The position numbers were made by a program, and so were the translations under genes. Positions 34,930 through 44,566 of a stretch of 64,000 nt of DNA are shown here, piece after piece. Each line of letters opens with the position of its first letter. Positions within the stretch are counted from its first letter, which is position 1. Origin of the DNA: Crenothrix sp043729335 (GTDB lineage: Bacteria; Pseudomonadota; Gammaproteobacteria; Methylococcales; Methylomonadaceae); the NCBI RefSeq assembly GCF_043729335.1, contig NZ_JAYTLQ010000060.1, positions 62,001 to 126,000 of the forward strand, in the 5' to 3' direction. Below the pieces are notes generated by a model. It searched no databases, was not told the origin of the DNA, and saw only the letters and a list, made by a program, of their open reading frames with translations.

Positions 34930-37728
34930 TTAACCGGTATTTCTCATTCCTGCTGCAATGGCATTGATGCTCCGTAACAAGGGCTTCAACCAAGGATTAT
35001 CCTCAGTGTTTTCAAAATCCACAGACCGTGCCTGGCGTAACAAAAACACTTGCAAGTAATTGAGCGGCCCTAAATAAGCATCACGGCGGTGCAAGGAGCT
35101 GGCTAAAACCGGATTTTCCGCCAGTAATTGCTTGGTGTTGGCAATGGCTAAAATCCATTCCACGCAGCGTTGATGCTCACTGGCAATCAGGCCATAAATA
35201 CGCTGGCCTGTGTCAGGGTCAACACACAAGCTGGCATATTCTTTGGCAATGCCCATATCAGATTTGCTCAGTGCCATTTGGGCATTGCTCAATAAATTGC
35301 GGAAAAACGGCCAGTCACGGTACATGGTTTGTAAGGTGGCCAAGCGTTCTGGTTTGCCTGCACACCAAGTCGCCAAGCTGAAACCAATGCCATACCAAGC
35401 CGGAAACGTCTGACGAGATTGCGCCCAAGCGAATACCCAGCCTATCGCGCGTACCGAATTTTTAGAGCGATCCTGCTTTTTGCGGTGCGAAGGCCGCGAG
35501 CCAATATTAAGCTGGCCGATTTCCCCCACCGGTGTGGCTTCGTAAAAATAATCTAAAAATCCTGGGGTGCGTTCGGTCAGGTCACGGTAACTTTGCTCGC
35601 CAATGTGCGCCAGATCATCCATGATGGCCAAATGTTCAGGCTCATCACGACGCACCGGTTGCACCAGGCTGAGGCTGGCTTTCATCAGTCCGGTAATACC
35701 CATCGTCAGTTCGTAGATGGCGGTTTCCATGTTGTTATAGCGGTAAAACAACACTTCGCCTTGCTCGGTAAATTTGATTTGCCCGCGCACCGTGTCGGGC
35801 GGCTGCGCCAAAATGGCTTCATGGGTAGGGCCGCCGCCACGCCCGACTGTACCGCCACGGCCATGAAACAACAGGCATTTAATACCGCGTGGCTCAGCCA
35901 GGGCGATAATTTTACGCTGTGCTTGCGACAGTCCCCACGCGGAAGCCAAAATACCGCCGTCTTTGCAGGAGTCTGAATAACCGAGCATGATTTCTTGGCG
36001 GTCACCCGATACGCGCAATAATTCACGGTAGGTCGGGGTGTCAAACAATTGGCTCAGCACGTTGTCAATGCGGTTTAAGTCATCAATGGTTTCAAATAAC
36101 GGACTGACCCCGATGTGGCAATACCAACGTCCGCCCAAACGCCCGACTAAGCCATTTTGTGCCGCCAGCAGCATCACTTCCATAATATGGCTGGCGGCAT
36201 GGGTCATGGAAATGACGTATTTCCCAAAACAACCGGCAGCAATTTCCCGGCGCATCATCGCCATCACCTCAAAACTGGCCAGGGTTTCACGGGTAGCAGC
36301 CGATAGGTTGGCACTGTCGTATAGCAAGCCGCCAGGCGTGGCGATGGCTTCACTGAGCAAGGCCAGACGCTGGTTTTCATCCAGGGCGCTATAATCCAGC
36401 CCCAACGAGGCCTGTAAAATATCAGCAACCGCGTCACTGTGGCGGGTGGATTCTTGCCGGACATCCAGCTGCATCAGATGAAAGCCAAAGGTTTCGGTCA
36501 GGCGGATTAAATCGTGCAGTTCCAAGTTGGCGATGTCGGTATCACCGTGGCTACGTAGCGCGGTGTCTATTAAATGTAAATCCGCCAGAAACTCGGCTAC
36601 ATTGGCATAACCGTAGTTATCGGGCAATACCGACTCGCCACGCAGACGTTGTTGTACCTGGGTTAAGCTGCGCCCCATGCGGTATTTCATGAGTGCCAGT
36701 TTGTGCCGGTAAGGTTCTTGCAAATAGGGTTTTTCCAGCTCAATAATCAACGCCCCCAATTTGCTACGGTCTGCTGTCAGACTGTTGATAAAATCATCTG
36801 ATGGCTCACAAAAACCATAGGAATGCGAATATTCGCCGTGCAAAACCTCCAGCCGCCGTATGTATTCTTGCAACACGGTTTGTGCCTGTAAGCGTAAGGC
36901 CAGCACGGTGGTTTCTGGGGTGACATTGGGGTTGCCGTCACGGTCGCCGCCTATCCAGCTACCGTATTGCAAAAAGCTGGGGATACGCAGGGTAGCCGCA
37001 ATGTCTTCGCCATACACATCAACCAACGAGCGTTCAAAATTGCGGTACACGCGTGCGGTGGCCTGGAACAGCGACAGCGGAAAATAAAACAAGCCCGCAT
37101 CAATTTCATCGACGACGGTCATTTTTCGCCCACGCACTTCGTCAGTTTTCCACAGCAGTTGAATTTGTGCTTGCAAACGCTCAAGGCCTTCTTTACGCAG
37201 ATAGCCTTTCAGGCGTTTATCGCTTAGTGATTCGTGGGTGACAAACACATTACGTAAGGCATTTTTTACTGTGCGGCGCTTGGCTTCGGTGGGGTGTGCG
37301 GTCATTACCGGCAAATACAGCAATTCATCCAGCAGCAACTGGAGCTTATCCGCCGTCACCCCTGAATCTTTGAGCGCCAACAAGGTGTCATGGAAGGAGT
37401 TGGGCCAATAATGCCCACCTTGCTCGGCTTGTCGCCGCCGTAAGTCCAAATAGTAGGATTCCTCGACGATATTGAGTAAGCTGAAATAATGGTTAAACAC
37501 TCGCACCACGCCGCTGATCGCATCTACATTCAGCTTTTCTATACTGGTGCGTAATTGGTTCAGTTTGCTGGTATTACCATCGCTCACCCAACCGGCAAAG
37601 CGGTTTTGCAGTTGATCAACGGTGGCGCTAATTTCAGGGTGGGTTTGATCGTTCAAAACCCGCGTTAATACCGAGCCCAAAAGGCGGTTTGAACGGCTTA
37701 AGTCGTTGTCGTTATAGGAGGTTGTCAT
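34930..37728 (-). CDS. ppc: Phosphoenolpyruvate carboxylase
   Basis: A 932-aa PEPC converting PEP and bicarbonate to oxaloacetate. Catalytic His lies in VMTAHPTEAKRRT; the second signature is GYSDSCKDGG and the glycine-rich loop HGRGGTVGRGGGPTHEAI closes over the active site; the C-terminus ends MRNTG as usual. It is read in the same direction as, and 28 bases downstream of, the carbonic anhydrase gene, so bicarbonate supply and its fixation are co-expressed. In type I methanotrophs PEPC is a main anaplerotic CO2-fixing step, which fits the inferred organism. Confidence 0.96.
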   Translation of the reverse strand: MTTSYNDNDLSRSNRLLGSVLTRVLNDQTHPEISATVDQLQNRFAGWVSDGNTSKLNQLRTSIEKLNVDAISGVVRVFNHYFSLLNIVEESYYLDLRRRQAEQGGHYWPNSFHDTLLALKDSGVTADKLQLLLDELLYLPVMTAHPTEAKRRTVKNALRNVFVTHESLSDKRLKGYLRKEGLERLQAQIQLLWKTDEVRGRKMTVVDEIDAGLFYFPLSLFQATARVYRNFERSLVDVYGEDIAATLRIPSFLQYGSWIGGDRDGNPNVTPETTVLALRLQAQTVLQEYIRRLEVLHGEYSHSYGFCEPSDDFINSLTADRSKLGALIIELEKPYLQEPYRHKLALMKYRMGRSLTQVQQRLRGESVLPDNYGYANVAEFLADLHLIDTALRSHGDTDIANLELHDLIRLTETFGFHLMQLDVRQESTRHSDAVADILQASLGLDYSALDENQRLALLSEAIATPGGLLYDSANLSAATRETLASFEVMAMMRREIAAGCFGKYVISMTHAASHIMEVMLLAAQNGLVGRLGGRWYCHIGVSPLFETIDDLNRIDNVLSQLFDTPTYRELLRVSGDRQEIMLGYSDSCKDGGILASAWGLSQAQRKIIALAEPRGIKCLLFHGRGGTVGRGGGPTHEAILAQPPDTVRGQIKFTEQGEVLFYRYNNMETAIYELTMGITGLMKASLSLVQPVRRDEPEHLAIMDDLAHIGEQSYRDLTERTPGFLDYFYEATPVGEIGQLNIGSRPSHRKKQDRSKNSVRAIGWVFAWAQSRQTFPAWYGIGFSLATWCAGKPERLATLQTMYRDWPFFRNLLSNAQMALSKSDMGIAKEYASLCVDPDTGQRIYGLIASEHQRCVEWILAIANTKQLLAENPVLASSLHRRDAYLGPLNYLQVFLLRQARSVDFENTEDNPWLKPLLRSINAIAAGMRNTG

Positions 37729-37756
37729 AGTGGATTATCTTTGTAAGGTTAGCGAT

Positions 37757-38425
37757 TTAAATTTCTAAGGCCACAAACGGGCGCTCAGGTAACGACAAAG
37801 CGGCACGTTGTTCGGTCAGCAACTTAAATTGGCATATCTGTGGGTCGTAGCCAAACACTTCACCGGTTTCAATCTTATAAACCCAGCCGTGTAATTTAAT
37901 TGTACCTTGCGATAGACCCGATGCAACCACAGGATGGGTGCGTAGGTTTTCCATCTGCATCAGCACGTTTTCTTGGGTAGCCACATTGAGTAATGCCGCA
38001 TCGCCCAGATGGGCATATTTATCACGCACAATACGGCGAGTGGATTCTGCATGGTGCAGCCATTGGCTTAAGGCGGGAAAGTCGGTTTGTGCAGGCGGCG
38101 CAAGCAGGCCTTTCATGGCGCCGCAATGGCTGTGGCCACAGACGATAATATCTTTAACACCCAAGCCTGCGACAGCAAATTCAATCGTCGCCGCCTCGCC
38201 GCCTTGCAATGCCCCGTAAGGTGGCACCAAATTACCGGCATTGCGTAAGATGAATAATTCGCCAGGCTCGGTTTGGGTGAGTAAGTTGGGGTTAATGCGT
38301 GAGTCGGAACAGGTAATGAACAAAACCTCCGGTGTTTGGCCTTCCGACAGGCGTTCGAACAATTCGCGTTGTGAGCCGAAAACCGTGGTTTGATAATGTT
38401 GCAGGCCTTGTAGTAACTTTTGCAT
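37757..38425 (-). CDS. can: Beta-class carbonic anhydrase
   Basis: A 222-aa zinc enzyme interconverting CO2 and bicarbonate. Zinc ligands are the Cys of FITCSDSR and the His and Cys of VCGHSHCGAM, with the Asp/Arg dyad in SDSRINP. Cytoplasmic, no signal peptide. It directly precedes ppc, whose substrate is bicarbonate, so the pair probably works as a bicarbonate-delivery and fixation unit. The gene is divergent from a LysR-type regulator; the 111-base gap (38426-38536) probably contains both promoters. Confidence 0.95.
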   Translation of the reverse strand: MQKLLQGLQHYQTTVFGSQRELFERLSEGQTPEVLFITCSDSRINPNLLTQTEPGELFILRNAGNLVPPYGALQGGEAATIEFAVAGLGVKDIIVCGHSHCGAMKGLLAPPAQTDFPALSQWLHHAESTRRIVRDKYAHLGDAALLNVATQENVLMQMENLRTHPVVASGLSQGTIKLHGWVYKIETGEVFGYDPQICQFKLLTEQRAALSLPERPFVALEI

Positions 38426-38536
38426 GACATGTCCTGGTAGTTAAATGACTTGATAACAGTGTACACGGTCATTTATTTATTGAAAAATAGAATGTTTAGA
38501 AGAATACTATCGTAAATTACGAACTATTGGCCTACT

Positions 38537-39433
38537 ATGCAGCGCATCAATTATCAACATCTGTTTTATTTCTGGCATGTCGTCACCGAAGGCAGCATTA
38601 CTGCGGCTTGTGAAAAGCTGCATCTCGCCCAGCCGACCATCAGTGGGCAGTTGACAGTATTTGAGCAGGCGATAGGCGAAAAATTATTCTATAAACAAGG
38701 CCGTAAACTGCAATTGACCGATACCGGACGCATTGTTTTTCATTATGCTGAGGAGATTTTTGCTTTAGGGCGTGAGTTGGGCAATACCTTAAAAGGCTTG
38801 CCGACTGGCAGGGCATTACGCTTAAGTATTGGTATTGCCGATGCGTTGCCCAAATTGGTGGTTTATCGGTTGATGCAGCCGGTGTTCCAACTGCCGGAAC
38901 CTGTGCAAATTTTCTGTTATGAAGATAAGGTGGAACGTTTGTTGACTGATGTGTCACTGCAAAGTATTGATCTGGTGCTGTCCGATACACCGCTTACCTC
39001 TAACAGCAATGCCAATGTATTCAACCATCTATTGGGTGAGTCTTCGGTGACGGTGTTTGCAACTGCTGAATTGGCAGCCATTTATCGCCCCAATTTTCCG
39101 CGTTCTTTAAGTGGCGCGCCGTTTTTGCTGCCCACCAGCAATACGGCACTGCGCCGATCTTTAGACCAGTGGTTTGACAGCGAAAGCATCCGACCCAACA
39201 TTCAGGCCGAAATTGAGGACAGCGCGTTAATAAAAACCTTTGGCAAAGGCGGCATGGGGCTGTTTGTTGCGCCCACCACGGTTGAGGCGGAAATTCAACG
39301 CCAGTATGTGGTGGAAGTGGTGGGGAGAATTGCGGCGGTCAAAGAGCGTTTTTACGCAATTACGGTACGTAGGCAACTTAAGCATCCGGCGGTGACGGCT
39401 ATTTTGGATAATGCGCGGGATAATGTGTTTTGA
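38537..39433 (+). CDS. LysR-family transcriptional regulator, NhaR-like
   Basis: A 298-aa LTTR. The N-terminal winged helix-turn-helix (residues 5-60: NYQHLFYFWHVVTEGSITAACEKLHLAQPTIS) is followed by the effector domain with RLSIGIADALPKLVVYRLMQPVF, the NhaR-type pattern. NhaR in enterics responds to sodium and controls the NhaA antiporter, but no antiporter is nearby. Divergent placement next to can-ppc suggests it could regulate these genes, which is inference from position only. Family assignment secure, ligand unknown. Confidence 0.88.
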   Translation: MQRINYQHLFYFWHVVTEGSITAACEKLHLAQPTISGQLTVFEQAIGEKLFYKQGRKLQLTDTGRIVFHYAEEIFALGRELGNTLKGLPTGRALRLSIGIADALPKLVVYRLMQPVFQLPEPVQIFCYEDKVERLLTDVSLQSIDLVLSDTPLTSNSNANVFNHLLGESSVTVFATAELAAIYRPNFPRSLSGAPFLLPTSNTALRRSLDQWFDSESIRPNIQAEIEDSALIKTFGKGGMGLFVAPTTVEAEIQRQYVVEVVGRIAAVKERFYAITVRRQLKHPAVTAILDNARDNVF

Positions 39434-39462
39434 TCTCTCATGTTCAGTTGACAAGTCGCCTA

Positions 39463-39978
39463 TTAATTTAACGGATCATGCTCTTTATTTTTTCTCGGTG
39501 ACTCATCGGTCTCTACAAAGGCTTGATCAGTTTTTGAATGAGTGGTATGGGGACTGGATGTTGCTTGTGCTTCTTTATAAATATTAGGCACTTCACCCGG
39601 CTCGTCAGCTAACCAATCCTCCCATTCATCCTCATTAAGCGTATCGGCTATTTCAGAGAAAAACATATCTTGGCTGCCATCATCAGTTTCAAGCCAGGTA
39701 TTGGCTTGGGCTGCATTTGAAGATTCGTGGCCGAAGTTATAATCCAGAGTTTGTACAGCACGCCGCGTGGTTTTTGAGACTCTTTTTAATTCCAGCAGCA
39801 ATTCGCGTTGCCTTATTTGTAATTCTCGAATAGCTGTTTGTAGGTTGTTTAGTGCAAAACCAAGATAAATGAATAGCCCAGAAAAAACAAACCAACTGAT
39901 TTCACTTAAAAACATGCCAAACATGGGTTCGGTAAGGCGTAAAACAATTAATCCGATACCAATCAATATCCAGTGCAT
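39463..39978 (-). CDS. Uncharacterised two-TM membrane protein
   Basis: A 171-aa protein with two hydrophobic segments (about residues 3-20 and 25-45), then a basic amphipathic helix with likely coiled coil (LNNLQTAIRELQIRQRELLLELKRVSK) and an acidic, probably disordered C-terminal half with a cluster DEWEDWLADEPGEVP. Not recognised. It is convergent with the LysR gene and lies downstream of rnpB on the same strand; the 220-base gap to rnpB shows no other feature. Confidence 0.65.
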   Translation of the reverse strand: MHWILIGIGLIVLRLTEPMFGMFLSEISWFVFSGLFIYLGFALNNLQTAIRELQIRQRELLLELKRVSKTTRRAVQTLDYNFGHESSNAAQANTWLETDDGSQDMFFSEIADTLNEDEWEDWLADEPGEVPNIYKEAQATSSPHTTHSKTDQAFVETDESPRKNKEHDPLN

Positions 39979-40203
39979 AACTACCCCATAAAATCGCGCC
40001 TAATAGGGTCAATTATTTCAGGTTTTCTGTACAATTATCAAATTATTTTTATAGCGCTGTAATCTTTTTGCAAAAACGATGAGTTCGTGAGGAAAGGGGT
40101 TTGTGATCCGCGTAAAAGTTAAGGGTGACAGATATGTCGCGGTGAGAAGTTTAACCCCGCCTTGTGAATGGGGAGTAATGTTTAACGGAAAGAAATAAAA
40201 GAA

Positions 40204-40600
40204 AGAGTCAGTCTATAAGCCGGGTTTTGTCGCGAGCAGCCATTCATCTAGGCCGAAAGTCACCCTTCGGCTCAAGCAATCTACCCAGGAACCGCGCGGG
40301 CCACGCGTCTGTCCCTCTATTTGATCTTGCTCCGGGTGGGGTTTACCATGCCACCGCTGTTACCAGTTGCGCGGTGCGCTCTTACCGCACCTTTTCACCC
40401 TTACCCAGCCCCTGAATTATCTATCTTGTGTTTAAACACAAATAGACAAAAAATTCAGAGGCTAGGCGGTTTATTTTCTGTGGCACTTGCCGTAAGCTCA
40501 CGCTTCCCAGGTATTACCTGGCACCCTGCCCATTGGAGCCCGGACTTTCCTCTACCGTTATCTTGCGATAGCAATAGCGACTGCTCAACCGACTCTTTCT
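40204..40600 (-). ncRNA. rnpB: RNase P RNA (class A)
   Basis: The catalytic RNA that matures tRNA 5' ends. Read on the minus strand it shows the invariant core: GAGGAAAGTCCGGGCTCC just after the 5' region (P4), ACAGAAAATAAACCGCC, GGTAAGGGTGAAA, then GGTAAGAGCGCACCG, and the 3' part with GATGAATGGCTGC and ACAAAACCCGGCTTAT, which pairs with the 5' P4 strand. P12 is an AT-rich hairpin (arms near 40415-40465). The ends are estimated to within a few bases. Short apparent reading frames on the + strand here are artefacts of this RNA. Confidence 0.96.
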
Positions 40601-40606
40601 GGTGTC

Positions 40607-40612
40607 ATTATA
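40607..40612 (-). promoter_or_regulatory. rnpB promoter, -10 box TATAAT
   Basis: On the minus strand a perfect TATAAT ends six bases before the inferred RNase P RNA start at 40600. The matching -35 region (TTACGC, 18-base spacer) is weak. Placement agrees with the RNA's 5' end deduced from its conserved structure. Confidence 0.75.
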
Positions 40613-40671
40613 ACTTACATTTGGCTGATTGCGTAATTCATAATTCTCAATAAAATAGTATCTATTCGCCC

Positions 40672-40688
40672 CCCCTTTAAAAAAGGGG
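40672..40688. repeat. CCCCTTT/AAAGGGG palindrome
   Basis: A perfect 7-bp palindrome with a 3-A centre (40672-40688) upstream of rnpB and downstream of the kinase-like gene. Similar small C/G-rich hairpins occur at 16070 and 51923, so it may be a dispersed repeat or a weak terminator for the kinase-like gene. Confidence 0.45.
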
Positions 40689-40782
40689 AATTGATGGATG
40701 GAAAGTATTTTAAAATATCAGATTACATAATTAACGGTGATTTATAGAGAATAATACATCCCATTCCTGCTGTTAAATTAAT

Positions 40783-40810
40783 GTAGAGACGCAAGATTTT
40801 GCGTCTCTGT
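40783..40810. repeat. Dispersed GTAGAGA palindrome copy 2
   Basis: Arms GTAGAGACGCAA (40783-40794) and TTGCGTCTCTGT (40799-40810) pair with one G-T wobble around GATT. It is nearly the same as the palindrome at 2239-2265, some 38 kb away, and lies between the kinase-like gene's 3' end and rnpB. Confidence 0.75.
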
Positions 40811-40885
40811 GGGGTAAGTTATTCGTAGGAAATCAAGCTGTGGAACCTCCAAAAAGCTACTGTTAAAATAGACCGTTGATGCTTA

Positions 40886-43540
40886 TCATTTTTGGGGCTT
40901 GGTATTAGAGTCATTTTTAAAAATACGGAAAATACTGCGATTTAATTGCTCTTGTGAGCGCGTCAGCATGTCTTGCAGGCGTTTATTCTCAGTTTCCAAA
41001 TGGCGGGCTTTCTTTTCTTCTTCGCGGATTCTGTCTTTTTGTTTTTGTTGGTCTTGTTGAAATTTTTCCGTTTGTTCTTTAAATTCATCAAGACTGCTGT
41101 CTTTTATGCGCATTGAGGCTTCAAAATCCGCTAATAATTTTTCCAGGCTGCTGATTTTAGCTTCTTTGTCTTGCACTTCGCGCTTGGATTTTTGGGCGTT
41201 TTCCAGGGCAATTTGCATTTGGTCATTACGAGAGCGCAAAATAACCTCCGAAGAATAGTTGCCTAATTCATCACTGCTGATGTCTTCATTGATCTGTGCG
41301 GCATTAATGAGTTCGCACAGCAATTCCAAATCTTCTCTGGCTCTACGTGCAGGTTTAGAGCGGCCTTCTTTATCGGTAATAATTTCCCGTGAATCGCAAT
41401 ACGGTTCAAAAGGGAAATCTGATGCCAGTAAGTCAGATACTTCATCACGCCGCCATACACAAGACAGGCAAAAATAAATGATCAAAACAAACAAGCCATT
41501 GTTACGGTTAGCGCCCATTAACACCGTGGTAAAGTTGGCATCCATGGTCAGTACATGATCGACAATTTGTTGGATGCGTTCCGGATGGGCCGGATTAGCC
41601 TTGGCAGTAAAATCTTCGCGTTTATAGTCATGCGCTAAAGGCATGAGCACATCTTTTTGCCAAAGCTGACTTTTGTTAGCGTATTTACCGCGTTCTTTGA
41701 TGGCGGCAATAAAGCCGTTGAGAAAAATTTGGCTGCGAATTAAGGTGGATAACTCATGAAAAATACGCTCTCGGCTGGACTTTTCTAAATAGAATTCACT
41801 GTGATTACTGGACGGGCTTTCTTTGTTGAGATACTGTTTTCTTAAATATAAGCCACGGATAAAAAACATGTACAGGACTAAAATGCCCAGCCCAAAAATA
41901 TCGGTAGCCTGACTCCATTGTTTGAATACACGATACCGGGAAATGGCAACATTTTGCAGCTTGCTGATGATACTGGCTTCATTTTCGGTTTCTTTGTGTT
42001 CAATCAATACCCGATCCAGCACCACTTCATAAATTCGCGATACCACAACATGGTTGGCTTCTACGCGTTCAACATCAAAAATAAATTCGCGCAATTGAAT
42101 GCGGTCGCCTTTGCCAAGCTTGCCTAATTCGCGCAATGGTTTGCCGCGCGCATCTTTAAGCAATAAAGATACCGGTTCTTCGTAAGTGCGGCGTTTCCAG
42201 AGAAATTCCAGTTTGTAATAACCATCGCTGCGTTTGGATAAGCGCACCATATCCGCATCTTCAAACTCTACGGATTCAACCCGTTCCGGTGCGTAGAAAG
42301 GCGTTACGCGTCCACCGCCTAAAGGCGCTGGTGGTGTTTGCGTTACGCGTCCATCGGGTTCGGTTGAGTTTGACGACACATGGCCGTAGCCTAAGCCTAC
42401 GTCGATCCAACGAAAGTGATCGGGCAGCAGCACATCTTCTTCCGATAATTTGGCCATGATGTTAGCAGGGCGAGGATCACCGTGTATCAAACCTTTGGTA
42501 TGTAATGCGCTTAAGCCTAAAGTGAGCGTCCGTGCTAATGACAGCCAGGTAATGGGGCGCCAGCTTGATAATAACCTTGCATCGGACATGGGGCTGTTTT
42601 CAGCGCCAGGATCAGGGGGAGCGGTGGTGTCATCGTCCAGTAAGCCGGTCAGTAAGCGTTCCATATCCGAAGTCATCCAGCTATAAAGACAAATCGGCAG
42701 ATTAAACCACCAGCCTCCAACATCTTTGCGGGTATAAGCTTCTTCTATAATACTGCGTCCTAGGCTACGTAATTTGCTGGCTGATTTTTGAGCATTAATT
42801 TCTGCTTCTTCGTGGGCTTTTCGGTTTTTTTGTTTACGTTTACGTAAGTCGGGCAGGTATAACAAGGTTTCTAAGGTATCACTTCTGTCTACCGCGCGAT
42901 TTTCAATATCCAGACTGGTAAAACGATCAATTTCCGCGTATAGATCTTTGGGTTCATAACCTACCTGATGTAAATAATTGGCAAATTCCAGCGGCCATGC
43001 CTGTTTTTCTGATACCAGTGCCAAGCTGTATTTTGCATTAGGCGACAAGTAAAAGCCGACATAGCACGGGCTGCGATCGCCGCCAGGAATGGTGGCATGA
43101 TAATTCGGTTTTCCAGGGCGTAGCATACATTTTGCACCCCCTAATCCCGAAAGATCGGCGGCTTTTTCGGCTTGTATGCCTTCATGATAGGAAATTTCTG
43201 CGATATGGAAATTTAACAGTTCATCCAGTTGCAGCAAACGTGGAATACGAATCGCATCGGCACTGTTTAAGCCATCTTCTTTAATCTTTTTGGCCGAGCC
43301 TGCATAGAGAATAATCCCCATAGTACCTTCGGCAATTGGGCCTATAAACTCCCCACTGTCTTTATCAACAAACAACGCAGTGCCTTGAAAAATTTCAATT
43401 TGCTCTGCGAGCTGAATGCTTTCGGTAAGCTCCATCAAGCGTTTGTCGCTTTGTGACACGACTTTTGGCTTTAATGCACTGGCGTCGTCTTTGGCCGTAA
43501 CGGCATCTTTAGTATCTTGAAATCTGTGCTTTGTAGACAA
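40886..43540 (-). CDS. Large protein kinase-like protein with insertion and coiled-coil tail
   Basis: An 884-aa cytoplasmic protein (from TTG 43540, which has GGGAG seven bases upstream; ATG 43576 would add 12 residues encoding that ribosome site). Protein-kinase fold: glycine loop EGTMG (71-75), AIRIPRLL (Arg98 where the VAIK lysine is expected), catalytic loop IHGDPRPAN (352-360), metal-binding Asp380 in DVG, YAPE (416-419), and the helix-F Asp547 in ATDIFGLG. About 125 residues are inserted between APE and helix F, and about 230 between the N-lobe strands and the catalytic loop. The last ~130 residues are charged coiled coil. No membrane anchor, PASTA or other sensor domain is evident. Function unknown; it stands alone between rnpB and glnK. 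Confidence 0.75.
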   Translation of the reverse strand: MSTKHRFQDTKDAVTAKDDASALKPKVVSQSDKRLMELTESIQLAEQIEIFQGTALFVDKDSGEFIGPIAEGTMGIILYAGSAKKIKEDGLNSADAIRIPRLLQLDELLNFHIAEISYHEGIQAEKAADLSGLGGAKCMLRPGKPNYHATIPGGDRSPCYVGFYLSPNAKYSLALVSEKQAWPLEFANYLHQVGYEPKDLYAEIDRFTSLDIENRAVDRSDTLETLLYLPDLRKRKQKNRKAHEEAEINAQKSASKLRSLGRSIIEEAYTRKDVGGWWFNLPICLYSWMTSDMERLLTGLLDDDTTAPPDPGAENSPMSDARLLSSWRPITWLSLARTLTLGLSALHTKGLIHGDPRPANIMAKLSEEDVLLPDHFRWIDVGLGYGHVSSNSTEPDGRVTQTPPAPLGGGRVTPFYAPERVESVEFEDADMVRLSKRSDGYYKLEFLWKRRTYEEPVSLLLKDARGKPLRELGKLGKGDRIQLREFIFDVERVEANHVVVSRIYEVVLDRVLIEHKETENEASIISKLQNVAISRYRVFKQWSQATDIFGLGILVLYMFFIRGLYLRKQYLNKESPSSNHSEFYLEKSSRERIFHELSTLIRSQIFLNGFIAAIKERGKYANKSQLWQKDVLMPLAHDYKREDFTAKANPAHPERIQQIVDHVLTMDANFTTVLMGANRNNGLFVLIIYFCLSCVWRRDEVSDLLASDFPFEPYCDSREIITDKEGRSKPARRAREDLELLCELINAAQINEDISSDELGNYSSEVILRSRNDQMQIALENAQKSKREVQDKEAKISSLEKLLADFEASMRIKDSSLDEFKEQTEKFQQDQQKQKDRIREEEKKARHLETENKRLQDMLTRSQEQLNRSIFRIFKNDSNTKPQK

Positions 43541-43576
43541 GGGCTTCTCCCAAATTTGAAACTTTATGAGCCACAT

Positions 43577-44199
43577 GGATGCCTTTTATCTCTAGGCATA
43601 ATGTGAGGGGCGGGTGCGGGATATTTTAAAATATACTTTTTTAAAAATTCTAGATAATACCTTCTCAAATTTTAAAAATATCAGTAATACAATTACCTAG
43701 CAACTTATTTGCCATATAAAAATTATATTTCTAACGGCCTGTTTTAATAAAGAAATAACCAAGTGACAATAAAGCTCGCCAACAATAACGTAAATTATTC
43801 TGACAAAAGTATCATAAAAAATACAAAATAAATACTTTGAACGTTGTTAATTGTAACCAATTGATAAGTGAATCATTTAATTTTAATAATTTCAGGGTAT
43901 ACCCATAAATCGGCAAATTTAGTCTATGTAAAAATAGGTTATAGCTTCTATACAGAGAGGTATTGACCAGCTGTCATTTTTTTTTACACAGTCATCGTCA
44001 CTGCAATAACTATGACGCGCGGTTCCGCCAAGGTCTTATATTAAAACTCGTTTCCCAGAACAAGATTATTGAAAAATCGTGCCAATTTAAGGCTTAACGC
44101 GGTGCAATTGTTTAAATACGGTTAATTTCCTGTTGATTAATACAGTGTATTATTGCAAACTTGCCGGTAGGCATTTGGTTCAATACTGGGAGATAAATT
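43577..44199. promoter_or_regulatory. Long AT-rich intergenic region upstream of glnK and the kinase-like gene
   Basis: About 620 bases without a gene, strongly AT-rich, between divergent genes. It must contain promoters for glnK-amtB and the kinase-like gene. I looked for a sigma-54 element (GG-N10-GC) and NtrC dyads expected for nitrogen-regulated glnK and found only imperfect half-sites such as GGTGCA at 44101-44106. Nothing else is identified. Confidence 0.35.
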
Positions 44200-44538
44200 A
44201 TGAAGATAATCACGGCTATCATCAAACCATTCAAAATGGATGATGTGCGCGAAGCGTTATCTGAGATTGGCATTGCCGGTGTAACGGCAACTGAAGTTAA
44301 AGGTTTTGGCCGACAAAAAGGCCACACCGAGCTGTACAGAGGGGCGGAATATGTAGTCGATTTTTTGCCCAAGGTTAAGCTGGAAATTGCAATTGCCGAT
44401 CACATGGTGGATAAAGCCATTGAAGCCATTGTTAACGCTGCCAGCACCGGAAAAATTGGCGATGGTAAAATATTTGTAACCAACTTGGAACAAATTGTCC
44501 GTATCAGAACTGGCGAAACAGGCGAGGATGCCATTTAA
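44200..44538 (+). CDS. glnK: Nitrogen regulatory protein PII (GlnK)
   Basis: A 112-aa PII trimer subunit that senses 2-oxoglutarate, ATP/ADP and glutamine. The T-loop GHTELYRGAEY carries the uridylylation site Tyr51; the B- and C-loop motifs AASTGKIGDGKIFV and RIRTGETGEDAI are complete. Pairing with amtB makes GlnK the likely identity rather than GlnB: ammonium-surplus GlnK binds and blocks the AmtB channel. GGGAG seven bases before ATG 44200 is a good ribosome site. Confidence 0.95.
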   Translation: MKIITAIIKPFKMDDVREALSEIGIAGVTATEVKGFGRQKGHTELYRGAEYVVDFLPKVKLEIAIADHMVDKAIEAIVNAASTGKIGDGKIFVTNLEQIVRIRTGETGEDAI

Positions 44539-44566
44539 CGTCCCCTACAATAATTATAATAAAATC

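Noticed and set aside
40227..40653. Two overlapping + strand reading frames (62 and 110 aa)
   Set aside because: They run across RNase P RNA, whose conserved core is unmistakable on the minus strand.
44101..44106. GGTGCA as an NtrC half-site and a nearby GG/GC pair as a sigma-54 promoter for glnK
   Set aside because: The partner half-site is 16 bases away instead of about 5, and the GG-GC spacing is 11 rather than 10.
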